Positions 16,545 through 24,637 are shown, counted from the stretch's first letter. The stretch: 64,000 nt of DNA from Caballeronia udeis (GCF_001544555.2 NZ_FCOK02000025.1:1-64000); one strand, 5' to 3'. The notes: generated by a model not told the origin, from the sequence alone. Made by a program: numbers and translations.

Positions 16545-16728
16545 CGGCGAATGCGGGAAAGCGGCGATTGCCAATTGCACTGGCCCACGCAGCTACCCAG
16601 CGAGTAGCGAGAGTCTTCTCAACCTCTGACTCGGCGAGGTTGAGACGGTCGGTCGCGAGACGCAGACGCTCCAACGCGTACTGCTTGCGAGAACATTCCC
16701 GGCATCGACACGAGGCGTTTTTTTGCAT
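16513..16728 (-). CDS. Small Cys-containing hypothetical protein (71 aa)
   Basis: It starts at ATG 16728 with a weak ribosome-binding site. The N-terminus has CRCRECSRKQ, perhaps a metal or redox site, followed by a long helix (LERLRLATDRLNLAESEVEK). It overlaps the following 87-residue frame by 32 bp. Low certainty. Confidence 0.35.
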   Translation of the reverse strand: MQKNASCRCRECSRKQYALERLRLATDRLNLAESEVEKTLATRWVAAWASAIGNRRFPAFADGRRAYRPRR

Positions 16729-16868
16729 CGCTCACGGGTGAAAGACGTGGAAGGTAGCGAGCTACAACTCACCTACGCGTGATACTACCGCAACAAAATA
16801 CCGTCGAACGCAGCCAGGATCCGCTTACCCCCGGGTAGAGATTATTTACAAGCGCCGTTGCAGGCAAG

Positions 16869-17087
16869 TCAGTTGCATGTGCTGTTATCTGCAAGGCTGG
16901 CTAGCGCCTGGCTCCCGTCGGTGCGTGCAGCGTCTTCAACCGAGAAGGTTTTCTCACTGAACGCAATTACTTTGAATCCGGATCCCATCATTCGCGGGAC
17001 GGTAATACCCCAATGCCAGCCGCCGGCTTGCTCGAACACATGCAATGCGGGGGCGGTTGGAGTATGTGAGGACTGAGAAGTCGTCAT
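16869..17087 (-). CDS. Small Burkholderia-type hypothetical protein (72 aa)
   Basis: It starts at ATG 17087 with GGGAG 9 bases upstream; the longer frame to 17171 lacks support. HVFEQAGGWHWGITVPR and GFKVIAFSE resemble small orphan proteins I associate with Burkholderia genomes. Soluble; function unknown. It may mark the return from the mobile element to host DNA. Confidence 0.6.
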   Translation of the reverse strand: MTTSQSSHTPTAPALHVFEQAGGWHWGITVPRMMGSGFKVIAFSEKTFSVEDAARTDGSQALASLADNSTCN

Positions 17088-17297
17088 GGCACATTCTCCC
17101 GTCAGAACAGAACTGCGAGCGCAAATGCAGACGCCCGTTTTCCAGTTTATACATATTTTGCTGCATCGCAATATGAGACCGTGGCGAAAATGTCAAATCT
17201 GCTCACGTCACAATTTTGAAATATATTCACCCGCATTTGCTTATGCGATTATGAATTGAATAGCTTTTCATCTTAAGATTGTGATCACGGGGGTTCC

Positions 17298-17621
17298 ATG
17301 AGTAGCCATGTGCTTATTTGGGCAGCGGTGCCGCACAGCAGTGACGGCGTCGTCTTCCAGGTTCGTATGGTCCACGGACTTCAACGTTTCCATATGTCGC
17401 GCCGCGTGCTCGAAGATGTGTTCGACCTCGAGCCACGAGCTTCAGACGCGAGACAACTCGAACTCTTCTACGAATTTCTAGAGCGTATCCTCGTTCGAGC
17501 CAGCAAGAGGCGTCCGATTGCCAGTTCGGACACGGTCGCACTTCACGCAACTGACTTCATCCCACCGAGCAAAAAGGAAAGTGGATCGAATGTGCATGCA
17601 ATCGCACGAGGTGCGATTTAA
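17298..17621 (+). CDS. DUF1488-like protein (107 aa)
   Basis: The ATG follows a GGGGG run. The layout fits DUF1488: GVVFQVRMVHGLQRFHMSRR, an acidic stretch, LFYEFLERILVRASKR, and a short C-terminal strand ending LHATDF. DUF1488 proteins are small soluble proteins of unknown function, common in Burkholderia. A terminator follows at 17689. A second, clearer member lies at 26599. Confidence 0.6.
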   Translation: MSSHVLIWAAVPHSSDGVVFQVRMVHGLQRFHMSRRVLEDVFDLEPRASDARQLELFYEFLERILVRASKRRPIASSDTVALHATDFIPPSKKESGSNVHAIARGAI

Positions 17622-17688
17622 GCAACGGCGCGGCAGAGTTCTCGCATCGATTTATCTCACACCGTCTCACCGACTTTCCAAGCCTCGT

Positions 17689-17713
17689 AAGCCTCGTGCC
17701 GCGAGGCTTTTTT
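17689..17713 (+). terminator. Rho-independent terminator
   Basis: AAGCCTCG (17689-17696) and CGAGGCTT (17702-17709) with T-run. It ends the DUF1488-like transcript. Confidence 0.8.
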
Positions 17714-17819
17714 GTGTCGTTATGGTCTTAGGGGATTTCCTGTATCCGTCTCTGCACGGCTTGTTGCCCGGCCCGCTTATCCCACTGCACGAGGGCCGCA
17801 GAAAGCGCTACTCTTAGCG

Positions 17820-17854
17820 AACCCTGTACCGCCTCGCAGGGTTTCGATTTTTTT
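17820..17854 (+). terminator. Terminator hairpin inside a leader (attenuator-like)
   Basis: AACCCTG (17820-17826) and CAGGGTT (17837-17843), then TCGATTTTTTT. It sits 14 bp before the ATG at 17868 with no gene ending just before it, so it may act as an attenuator of the following gene. Confidence 0.55.
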
Positions 17855-17867
17855 CCGGGACCCGACC

Positions 17868-18128
17868 ATGGCCACGACCTTCACCGTTTTCAAGGCTCAA
17901 CTCAACATGCTGCTTCGCGATCAGCCGCGCGGCATGACCGCGGACCTGACCGATTTTGCGGTTGCTTATTGGGACGGGCGTCAGGTGGTGGGAGCCTATC
18001 TGCGAGACGCAGGCCATGTCGACGAAGTGTTCGACCTTGACGAGAATGCTTTCGAGCAGTGGCGTGACGAGTTTGTTGCGTGGCTAGCCAATCCGCGCTT
18101 CACAAGGCGGCCGGACCTGCTTGCATAG
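17868..18128 (+). CDS. Hypothetical protein (86 aa)
   Basis: It starts at ATG 17868 directly after the terminator-like hairpin; the longer frame to 17712 would read through that hairpin and is unlikely. The protein is acidic and soluble (TDFAVAYWDGRQVVGAYL, DLDENAFEQWRDEFVAWL). No family recognised. Confidence 0.6.
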   Translation: MATTFTVFKAQLNMLLRDQPRGMTADLTDFAVAYWDGRQVVGAYLRDAGHVDEVFDLDENAFEQWRDEFVAWLANPRFTRRPDLLA

Positions 18129-18187
18129 ATAAAGGGGAAACGGGAGAAGCCGCCGTTCAATGCCGGCGGAGATCCGTGCGCTGATAT

Positions 18188-18364
18188 CTACCGGGCGCCG
18201 ACCCAGAATTCGTCATCGAGTGCCTGGAAGAAAAACGCTTCCAGTGCGTCCTCCGACAAATCGTCGAGCGTAATGCCGCGCATGCGGCAAAGCACGTGGA
18301 GCGTCTCGTCGGCGGCAATGACGAGATTCCTAAACGCGGCGGCAGTGGGGTTGGTCGTGTCCAT
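18188..18364 (-). CDS. Small paralogue A of a three-gene array (58 aa)
   Basis: I chose ATG 18364 by alignment with paralogue C, which starts MDTKEPT where this one starts MDTTNPT. The core ADETLHVLCRMRGITLDDL, then ALEAFFFQALDDE is shared by all three members. The protein is acidic, helical and soluble. A sigma-28-like promoter (18372-18398) ends 7 bp before the ATG, so the transcript would be nearly leaderless. The family is not known to me. The promoter suggests expression with late flagellar and chemotaxis genes. Confidence 0.65.
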   Translation of the reverse strand: MDTTNPTAAAFRNLVIAADETLHVLCRMRGITLDDLSEDALEAFFFQALDDEFWVGAR

Positions 18365-18371
18365 GCATCCG

Positions 18372-18398
18372 CTAACGGCCTCTGCGAACGAAACTTTA
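18372..18398 (-). promoter_or_regulatory. Sigma-28 (FliA)-type promoter of paralogue A
   Basis: On the minus strand it reads TAAAGTTT, 11 bp, GCCGTTAG. The FliA consensus is TAAAGTTT-N11-GCCGATAA. The -35 is perfect and the spacer exact. Confidence 0.65.
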
Positions 18399-18550
18399 GA
18401 CCCAGATGCGTGATATTTTCGATTAACCACGCCAGACCGGATCCTGACGTGCCACCGTAATAAAACGTAAGCAGTCCACGCCCTGGCGCTCCGCGAAAAA
18501 ACATCCTGGCGCCCATTGCAAACGCCGTCACATCGGTCCCAATACGATCC

Positions 18551-18742
18551 TTAAGTTCGATCGCCGAGATAAGCGGCCCCACCGAGCTCGTCTTCAAGTG
18601 CATTAAAAAAGAACTCGCCCAATTCGGCGTCCGACAAACTGTCGAGCGGAATCTGCCGCAAGCGGCAAAACAATTCCAACGCTTCGTCGGCCGCATTCAA
18701 TGCGCTGCGGGTATCGGTATAAGCCAGTTTGTCGAGGTTCAT
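18551..18742 (-). CDS. Small paralogue B of a three-gene array (63 aa)
   Basis: The ATG at 18742 opens MNLDKLAYTDTRSALNAADE, followed by the family core ALELFCRLRQIPLDSLSD and LGEFFFNALEDE. It ends AAYLGDRT. Its upstream promoter is a weaker form of those of A and C but keeps the exact spacing to the ATG. The gene lies 186 bp upstream of A and 70 bp downstream of C. Confidence 0.7.
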   Translation of the reverse strand: MNLDKLAYTDTRSALNAADEALELFCRLRQIPLDSLSDAELGEFFFNALEDELGGAAYLGDRT

Positions 18743-18749
18743 GAGCGGA

Positions 18750-18776
18750 ATAATGGCGCACGTCTATCGGACTTTG
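18750..18776 (-). promoter_or_regulatory. Sigma-28-like promoter of paralogue B
   Basis: On the minus strand it reads CAAAGTCC, 11 bp, GCCATTAT, placed 7 bp before the ATG as in A and C. It is a weaker match, supported by position. Confidence 0.5.
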
Positions 18777-18812
18777 ATGTCTCGCTGAAGCTTGAAGAAC
18801 CGCTGATCCCAA

Positions 18813-18986
18813 TCACCAGGGGCCGACGATGTTATCGCCGAGCGCATGGGAAAAGAATTCGCCTAACTCGTCATCGGAGAGTTCTTCGATATCAACCCCA
18901 CGCAGGCGGCAGATCAATTCGAGGGTTTCACCCGCAGCCCGGATGAGGGCGCGGGAGGCTTCGGGAGTGGGTTCTTTGGTATCCAT
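18813..18986 (-). CDS. Small paralogue C of a three-gene array (57 aa)
   Basis: A short gene from ATG 18986 to TGA 18813. It encodes MDTKEPTPEASRALIRAAGE, then TLELICRLRGVDIEELSDDE and LGEFFSHALGD. It aligns along its length with A and B, with conserved C, RLR, LSDxxL and EFF..AL..D positions. The promoter at 18994-19020 and the upstream sequence are also conserved with A. Confidence 0.7.
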   Translation of the reverse strand: MDTKEPTPEASRALIRAAGETLELICRLRGVDIEELSDDELGEFFSHALGDNIVGPW

Positions 18987-18993
18987 GCCAACA

Positions 18994-19020
18994 CTAACGG
19001 CGTCGACGCAAGGAACTTTA
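18994..19020 (-). promoter_or_regulatory. Sigma-28-type promoter of paralogue C
   Basis: On the minus strand it reads TAAAGTTC, 11 bp, GCCGTTAG, placed 7 bp before the ATG. Confidence 0.65.
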
Positions 19021-19092
19021 AGCCCGTATTAGCCACTACCTGAACGGCAGCACCGGGCAGTGTTCATGAGCGACGTCGAGTCAATCAAGCGG

Positions 19093-19296
19093 TCACTCCG
19101 GTTCCACCGGAAAACGCCGGTTCAACTCACGTTTCGCCCAGTGCAGCGCTTCGTTTTCCGCGACATTGCTGGTCGGCGCCATCTCGCCCGCATTCGTCTT
19201 GAGCGGCAAGCTCCCCGCCTGCACGGACCAGTCCCAGCGGGTGCCGCGTTGTTCGACGAACACGTCGATGACATGTTCATTGTGCATATAACGCAT
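19093..19296 (-). CDS. Small hypothetical protein (67 aa)
   Basis: The ATG at 19296 has GGGAG upstream. It reads HVIDVFVEQRGTRWDWSVQAG, then ALHWAKRELNRRFP at the end, a beta-rich N-terminus followed by one helix, as in several small orphan proteins of Burkholderia. Soluble; function unknown. Confidence 0.6.
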   Translation of the reverse strand: MRYMHNEHVIDVFVEQRGTRWDWSVQAGSLPLKTNAGEMAPTSNVAENEALHWAKRELNRRFPVEPE

Positions 19297-19352
19297 GATG
19301 TCTCCCGTTGGCAGGGCGCGATCCTAGCATGATGGTGCGTTCGGGCTCGCCA

Positions 19353-19574
19353 TCAAGCGCCATGCGCCTCGCACCAGTCGAGCGCCCACGCCCGGGCGCA
19401 TGCAATGGCGTCACCGTCGTTATCGAACGCGTCGATGTCGCCCGACTCATGTTTCTCCGGATGCCCCTCGCCCGTTGCCGGCATACGGATCAGGCGAGCC
19501 TGCGCGTAATACAAGCCATCCTGATCGTGTCGAGAGCGGCAGTCGATGTGAAAACCGTTGTAATCGAAACGCAT
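19353..19574 (-). CDS. Small hypothetical protein (73 aa)
   Basis: It starts at ATG 19574 with GAGGA 8 bases upstream; the longer frame lacks support. It has the same layout as the preceding gene: a beta-rich start (MRFDYNGFHIDCRSRHDQDG) and a C-terminal helix (AIACARAWALDWCEAHG). It may be a distant paralogue of the 19093 gene. Function unknown. Confidence 0.6.
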   Translation of the reverse strand: MRFDYNGFHIDCRSRHDQDGLYYAQARLIRMPATGEGHPEKHESGDIDAFDNDGDAIACARAWALDWCEAHGA

Positions 19575-19863
19575 CGGCGTATTCCTCGCGAAAATGTGAA
19601 CGTTTGACAGGTTCCAGCAGGTTCGCGCAAGACGCGTTCCGCATGGACGCGCAATCACGTGCATTACTGGCCCGCACACGGTTATCGTATTGGCCCCATC
19701 GGTCCCCATAAACTCGTTAAAATACGCCGACTCTGCCGGGATGAACGGATAAGCGAGGGCTATTTATTAATACCCCGCCCCGTCGCGACCGAACGAGAAA
19801 ATACCTCGTGTCGGATTAGACACCGTTTGCCCCTGCCCAATCTCGTCAGCCACGGATTCCGAT

Positions 19864-20262
19864 ATGAAATTGCTTGCCGCTGTCGCCTTCAGCCTGTGTT
19901 TGTCGACCGCACGCGCATCGCAGGAAACCGATGCCTGCGATGCCCATCGCCAGGCACTCGAAAGGCAAATGGCCACCGCGCTGGAACAGGACAACTCGGG
20001 CCAACTTGACGCACTGCAAGCCGAACTCAACAAGACCAATGCCGAATGCACGCCCGACGCCATTGCGCAAAAACGTGCGGATGCATTGAGACGCCACGAC
20101 AGCGCCATAGCCGAGGCCAGGAATCGCTTGCGTGATTGGGAAGCCGAACTGGAGCGGGCCAGGAAAAAAGGCACGGATCAACTCAACATTGCGGCCTGGG
20201 AACGCAAGGTGAAGCGTGCGCGCTCAGATCTGGACCGGGCAATGGCAAGGCCCATTCGATAA
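19864..20262 (+). CDS. DUF1090 family periplasmic protein
   Basis: 132 residues with a signal peptide (about 1-19, cut after ARA). The mature part holds CDAHRQALERQMATAL, AECTPDAIAQKRADAL and a long coiled coil (IAEARNRLRDWEAELERARK). The two Cys may form a disulfide. This matches the DUF1090/YqjC pattern of periplasmic proteins often linked to envelope stress. The family's function is unknown. Confidence 0.75.
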   Translation: MKLLAAVAFSLCLSTARASQETDACDAHRQALERQMATALEQDNSGQLDALQAELNKTNAECTPDAIAQKRADALRRHDSAIAEARNRLRDWEAELERARKKGTDQLNIAAWERKVKRARSDLDRAMARPIR

Positions 20263-20298
20263 GCCGCCAATTCGGGTTTGTACCGACCTGAAATTCGC

Positions 20299-20325
20299 TA
20301 AAGTTTTTTCCACCACTACCGTTAG
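20299..20325 (+). promoter_or_regulatory. Sigma-28 (FliA)-type promoter
   Basis: TAAAGTTT (20299-20306), 11 bp, ACCGTTAG (20318-20325). It ends 6 bp before the ATG at 20332, the same geometry as the three paralogue promoters. Confidence 0.65.
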
Positions 20326-20331
20326 GCATTG

Positions 20332-20694
20332 ATGGACTCAATCATCGACATCAAACTCCAAGGCACGCCGTCCGCGCTGTTTGCGGACCAGGAACTGACG
20401 CACCTCGAACTGGTGATGCGGCGTTCATTGATCGACGATGCCCTGAGCCCCATCATGCCGCCGACCTACTGGCGCGAGAGGCTTGCACTGGTCGCGCGGA
20501 GTTCGCATCTTACGCACACGCAGATCCAGACGGTTCACCGGCTGTATTTGCAGATCGATGCACACGAAGCCAGCAACCGGACGCGCGACACTGCCCCCGA
20601 ATTCACGCCCAATCTCACGTCGCCAATACTTCCCGTGCCACGTATGGTTCTGCAGCCGAACCCGGCACGTCCCTCAGGAAACGACGGTTCGTAA
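20332..20694 (+). CDS. Hypothetical protein under a sigma-28-like promoter (120 aa)
   Basis: It starts at ATG 20332 (MDSIIDIKLQGTPSALFADQ). The helical middle reads LELVMRRSLIDDALSP and TYWRERLALVARSSHLT; the tail is Pro-rich and disordered. There is no signal peptide or membrane segment. It has no clear ribosome-binding site because the promoter abuts the start codon. The family is not known to me. A flagellum-coexpressed role is inferred from the promoter alone. Confidence 0.6.
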   Translation: MDSIIDIKLQGTPSALFADQELTHLELVMRRSLIDDALSPIMPPTYWRERLALVARSSHLTHTQIQTVHRLYLQIDAHEASNRTRDTAPEFTPNLTSPILPVPRMVLQPNPARPSGNDGS

Positions 20695-20709
20695 GCAGGT
20701 TCCAGGCGC

Positions 20710-20877
20710 TCAGTGCCGGTGCCGAAGCCACCAGTCGCGTAACGTGCCGTAGCTGCCATGACTGCGGCGGCCCAGCATACGTTTGCGGAATCCACCACGC
20801 CAGTCGGGCGCCAGCACCGCGATCGAAAGCACGGCAAGAGCCGCAAGCCCAACGAGGATATTCGCTAAACCCTCCAT
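20710..20877 (-). CDS. Small single-pass membrane protein (55 aa)
   Basis: The ATG at 20877 has GGAGGG 5 bases upstream, better than the in-frame ATGs at 20889 and 20916. Residues 4-24 (LANILVGLAALAVLSIAVLA) form a membrane segment, with a basic C-terminus. Function unknown. Confidence 0.5.
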   Translation of the reverse strand: MEGLANILVGLAALAVLSIAVLAPDWRGGFRKRMLGRRSHGSYGTLRDWWLRHRH

Positions 20878-21004
20878 GGCGCCCTCCATGTCGGTCGACT
20901 GCCATGATTCAAGCATAGGTCAAGCGCCCGTAATTGGGGGCGCAGACCGCGGACTTGATCCGCACGTCGCGTGTCATCGAACAGTCTTCGCGGCGGCGCT
21001 GGAT

Positions 21005-21691
21005 TCAGCGCTGCATGAACCGCATGACGGCCTCGACAATCATCTCGCGATGCCGGGCCCGCGATCTCGCTCCAGATGGATCACGCCCGAAAGCGACGGC
21101 GAAGGTATGCCGGTTCGAGACGCGATGAAAACACAGTGAGCTGATAAACAGATGCAGGTCCACGGGATCGACGTCGCTGCGAAATTGCCGCGCCGCGACG
21201 CCACGAGCGATCAGGTCTGCGATGGTTTTCACTACGCTTGCGTTGCGTGCCCTGAACGTCTTCAACTGGCTCACGTACTTCGCGCCATGGATGTTTTCGA
21301 TCGTCACGAGACGGACGAAATCGCGCTCTTTATCGTGGAAGTCGAACGAGAATTCGACGAGCTCGCGCAAGCCCTCGCGCGGGTCCATGGCGTCCAGATG
21401 CAACGACTGTTCAAGCGCGCGGATCCTGCCGTACGCCTCCTCGATAACCGCTTCGTACAGCCCTTCCTTGCTTCCAAAGTAGTAATACAACATGCGCTTC
21501 GTTGTATTGGTGCGCTCCGCAATAGCGTCGACCCGTGCGCCGCTCAAACCCATTGCCGCGAACTCCTCGGTGGCAATGTCGATGATGTTGCGTTTGGTTT
21601 GTTCCGGGTCGTACTTTCGTTTGATGTCCGGTGCCTGGCTCCGTACCTTGCTCGAACGAACCGGCGCTGCCACTTTGCTTGCTTTTTTCAT
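21005..21691 (-). CDS. TetR family transcriptional regulator
   Basis: 228 residues. A basic N-terminal extension precedes the TetR helix-turn-helix at about 33-78 (IATEEFAAMGLSGARVDAIA, TKRMLYYYFGSKEGLYEAV). The C-terminal ligand domain contains FHDKERDFVRLVTIENIHGA. It is divergent from the gene at 21864, with 172 bp between them, so it may control that gene or itself. The ligand is unknown. Confidence 0.9.
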   Translation of the reverse strand: MKKASKVAAPVRSSKVRSQAPDIKRKYDPEQTKRNIIDIATEEFAAMGLSGARVDAIAERTNTTKRMLYYYFGSKEGLYEAVIEEAYGRIRALEQSLHLDAMDPREGLRELVEFSFDFHDKERDFVRLVTIENIHGAKYVSQLKTFRARNASVVKTIADLIARGVAARQFRSDVDPVDLHLFISSLCFHRVSNRHTFAVAFGRDPSGARSRARHREMIVEAVMRFMQR

Positions 21692-21863
21692 CGTTTATTG
21701 TGCAGAGCGCCTTGGGGTAGAAAAGATTTTAGCATGGGCATTTGGGCATTGATCGCGGGGGAATTCTTCACGCAAACCCTTGTTTCAAGGGGTTTCTCCG
21801 GGGTTTCGCTATACTTCCGCAGAATTTTGCAGACCCCGGCTGCACGCCCCCACAAGGACCCGA

Positions 21864-22349
21864 ATGACTCACAAGCAAGCCCTGCCGCGCATTGCGTCGG
21901 CCTTCAACTCGATGCTCAGGCCAGCGCTGATTACATGCGTGATCGCAGGTAGCGCGTACGCCAAGGCGTTGAATGCCAACGCACAAACCGCGCCTGCCCA
22001 GCAGCCGTTTCCCGCTCAGGCGCTGCCGCCGGGCCATCCCGGAGTGCAGCAGCCGTCACCGCAAAGTCTCGCGGCCGAAGGCGTACGGACAAGCGCCAAC
22101 ATTGCGCGCGGCGCAGCAGATATCTGCAACATCGACCGCAAGAAAATCGATCGGTTCAAGGTGCTGACGCGCAAGAATTTTCCCGCCGCACCCGATTTCG
22201 ACGGCGAGTGGAATCTCGGCTACAAGGAAGCGCAATCGACCGTCGATCGCTTCGCGGCGATGAAAACCAATAACCCCACCGAGTATGCAAAAGAGATCGG
22301 CGAGGCGTGCCCGGCGCTGACCCAGGGTATCGACGACCTGACGAAGTGA
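21864..22349 (+). CDS. Exported hypothetical protein (161 aa)
   Basis: It starts at ATG 21864 (MTHKQALPRI); the longer frame lacks a signal. The hydrophobic stretch at about 17-33 and the AxA sites around KALNANAQT fit a signal peptide. A Pro/Gln-rich linker precedes a soluble domain with two Cys (ADICNID, GEACPAL). The family is not known to me. It ends 12 bp from the convergent GGDEF gene. Confidence 0.65.
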   Translation: MTHKQALPRIASAFNSMLRPALITCVIAGSAYAKALNANAQTAPAQQPFPAQALPPGHPGVQQPSPQSLAAEGVRTSANIARGAADICNIDRKKIDRFKVLTRKNFPAAPDFDGEWNLGYKEAQSTVDRFAAMKTNNPTEYAKEIGEACPALTQGIDDLTK

Positions 22350-22361
22350 CGCCGCGAGGGC

Positions 22362-23852
22362 TTAGCCGGATGCGCCGTAATGAGCGCGCTTTTCGGCATA
22401 CATGACGGCATCGGCGCGCTGCAGCATGACTTCCAGCCGCTCGCCGTCCTGCGCGGTAGCCGCCCCCATCGCAAAACTCAAGGGCATACCCGAGTAGAAC
22501 TGGTTATTCACCTCAAGCAGTTGCCGGATGCTTTCGATCACCGCAGCGCCGCCGCGTTCGTCCATGCCGGGCAGGAGCAGCACGAACTCGTCGCCGCCAA
22601 TACGCGCGGCGTGGCTCGGCTTCTCCACCGCCTTGCTGAGTACTTCGCCCGCGCGCCGCAACAACGCGTCACCGGCTGCGTGGCCGAGTTGATCGTTGAC
22701 GGCCTTGAGACCGTTCAAATCAACGGCTACCGCGGTCACAGGGAACGGCCCCTTGCGCTCAAGCCGGTTCATTTCATCGATGTAGAACGAACGGTTCTTG
22801 AGCTTCGTCAGCGCGTCATGCTTGCCGAGAAATTCCAGGTACGCCTCCGCCTTCTTGCGCGCGGTAATGTCGGTGAGCGCGACAAGAACGAGATCCCAGT
22901 CGGCCTCGTGACCGGGAAACACCGAGAATTGCAGATGCACGTGCAACTGCTGCCCTTCCAGCGAATAGTTGACCACCTCGCGCTGATGGAAAAGCCGGTT
23001 CTCCCATAGATCGATGAGCTGCTCCTGGAAATGGCCCACCATCTCGTCGCGGAAGACGTCGCCGAGGCGAGACAGCAAAACGGCTTTATCCGGTGCGCAG
23101 AACATGGTCAGCGTGTGCTGGTTCACGTCGAGCACATGAATTTCCTGCATGCAGCGCTCGATGAATTCCGGATGCACATTCGTGAAGGTCCGGAAGTCGA
23201 CAATCCCGCGTTCACGTATATCGTCAAGCAGCGCCTTCACGGTGCTGAAGTTTTCAACCCACAGGGAAACGGGCGAATGCTCGAACAGGCCGCGCGCATA
23301 AAGCTCGCTCAGCGCGGCCTTGCGGCGCACATTCTCCAGTTCGGTAATGTCCTCCACCGTCACGAGCACGCGGTCCCAGGTTGCTTCGTGGCCCGGCAGG
23401 ATCACCGCTTTCAGCAACACGTCGAGCCGCTTGCCGTCGAGCGTGTAGTTCACCGTCTTGCTGGTGAAGGCCGACAGGCCCGACCACAATTGTTCGAGTT
23501 CATCGACGTGAGTCAGCAGCATGTCGTCGCGGAAGACGGTGCCGAGATTGCTGACCAGATGGTCGACATCCTTCGCGCCGAACAGCGTGAGCGTGCGCTG
23601 GTTGACCTTGATCACCCGGATACTCGACGAGCATTCGGCAACCCGGGCCAGGTCCTCAAGCAGAAAAGCCCGTAAATCGGCAATGCCTTGCGCGCGCCAG
23701 CCTTCGAATATCTCGCGCACGGCGCTGAAATCCTCGAGCCACAGCGAAACGGGCGCGAGGTCGAACATATCGGCATCGTCCGCCGGTGCGTTCGACGCCA
23801 TTGTCAATGCCGCTGCCACAGTCTGCAAAACGCGCCCCTGGTTGCTCGGCAT
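22362..23852 (-). CDS. Double-PAS diguanylate cyclase
   Basis: 496 residues from ATG 23852 (AAGGATGGAC upstream); in-frame ATGs further up have poorer sites. Two related PAS units (about 32-160 and 185-310) both start (A/S)PVSLW(L/V)E(D/N)FS and contain VNQ(R/H)TLT, so they arose by duplication. A GGDEF domain (about 335-490) has HDALTKLKNRSFY and ARIGGDEFVLLLPG, consistent with active c-di-GMP synthesis. The inhibitory RxxD site five residues before GGDEF is absent. There is no membrane segment, so it is a cytoplasmic sensor. Confidence 0.9.
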   Translation of the reverse strand: MPSNQGRVLQTVAAALTMASNAPADDADMFDLAPVSLWLEDFSAVREIFEGWRAQGIADLRAFLLEDLARVAECSSSIRVIKVNQRTLTLFGAKDVDHLVSNLGTVFRDDMLLTHVDELEQLWSGLSAFTSKTVNYTLDGKRLDVLLKAVILPGHEATWDRVLVTVEDITELENVRRKAALSELYARGLFEHSPVSLWVENFSTVKALLDDIRERGIVDFRTFTNVHPEFIERCMQEIHVLDVNQHTLTMFCAPDKAVLLSRLGDVFRDEMVGHFQEQLIDLWENRLFHQREVVNYSLEGQQLHVHLQFSVFPGHEADWDLVLVALTDITARKKAEAYLEFLGKHDALTKLKNRSFYIDEMNRLERKGPFPVTAVAVDLNGLKAVNDQLGHAAGDALLRRAGEVLSKAVEKPSHAARIGGDEFVLLLPGMDERGGAAVIESIRQLLEVNNQFYSGMPLSFAMGAATAQDGERLEVMLQRADAVMYAEKRAHYGASG

Positions 23853-24082
23853 GTCCATCCTTTTCCGATGATCCAGCTTGATATGGTCCGGTTCCGCCAT
23901 TTTATGCGCAGACGTGGCGGAAAAAAGCTGAACGAAATAGCGCAGGCGACACACTCGCGGCAACGTTGAGCAACAATGGATGCACTACAGGCATGTTTGC
24001 TGCACGAAGGCGCTGAACGGCCGCAGGCCATGCGGCCTCCAAACGCCCGCGCGAACGGACTGAACGCGGCCAGGCGCCGGGG

Positions 24083-24121
24083 TTTCAAACCCCGTCAAAC
24101 TCCGTTAAACCCCGTCAAAGG
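24083..24121. repeat. Short direct repeats CC(C)CGTCAAA
   Basis: AACCCCGTCAAA, ACTCCGTTAAA and ACCCCGTCAAA lie head to tail directly in front of the ribosome-binding site of the 24134 gene. They could be regulator half-sites. Confidence 0.4.
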
Positions 24122-24133
24122 AGACACCCTTCC

Positions 24134-24637
24134 ATGGCTGACTTTCGCATCTGGTCCGATGAATTCGCGGCCAACGGACATCTCACGAAGAATCACGAGT
24201 TCGATCAGCAAGCATTCGGCGTAGACGGCAAAAACGTCTCGCCCGCGCTGCAATGGGACGGCGTGCCGCCCGAGGCCAAGAGCCTCGCCGTCACCGTCTA
24301 CGACCCCGACGCGCCCACCGGCAGCGGCTTCTGGCACTGGATCGTGGTGAACATTCCGGTGGACACGCGCTCGCTGCCGCAAAACGCCGGCAAGGCCGAC
24401 GGCAGCCTGCTGCCCGCCGGCGCGCTGCAAATGCGCAACGACTACGGCACCGTCGGCTTCGGCGGCGCCGCACCGCCGCGCGGCGACAAACCGCACCGGT
24501 ATATTTTCCGGATCCATGCGCTAAAGGCAGATCACCTGTCGCTCGATGCCTCCGCGACCAATGCAGTCGCGCGTTTCATGACGCATCTGAATGAGATCGA
24601 TTCGGCGACCTACACCGGCCTGTACCAGTTGAAATAA
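24134..24637 (+). CDS. YbhB/YbcL family (PEBP-like) protein
   Basis: 167 residues, cytoplasmic (no signal peptide). Phosphatidylethanolamine-binding fold motifs are present: VYDPDAPTGSGFWHWIVVNI and GGAAPPRGDKPHRYIFRIHA. Bacterial members bind small anions or lipid heads; their role is unclear. A good AAAGGAGA ribosome-binding site lies at the start. It stands alone, upstream of an MFS gene. Confidence 0.92.
   Translation: MADFRIWSDEFAANGHLTKNHEFDQQAFGVDGKNVSPALQWDGVPPEAKSLAVTVYDPDAPTGSGFWHWIVVNIPVDTRSLPQNAGKADGSLLPAGALQMRNDYGTVGFGGAAPPRGDKPHRYIFRIHALKADHLSLDASATNAVARFMTHLNEIDSATYTGLYQLK

Noticed and set aside
18157..18696. 179-codon minus-strand frame across paralogues A and B
   Set aside because: It runs out of frame through both conserved small genes and across the promoter of A; the paralogue conservation favours the small frames.
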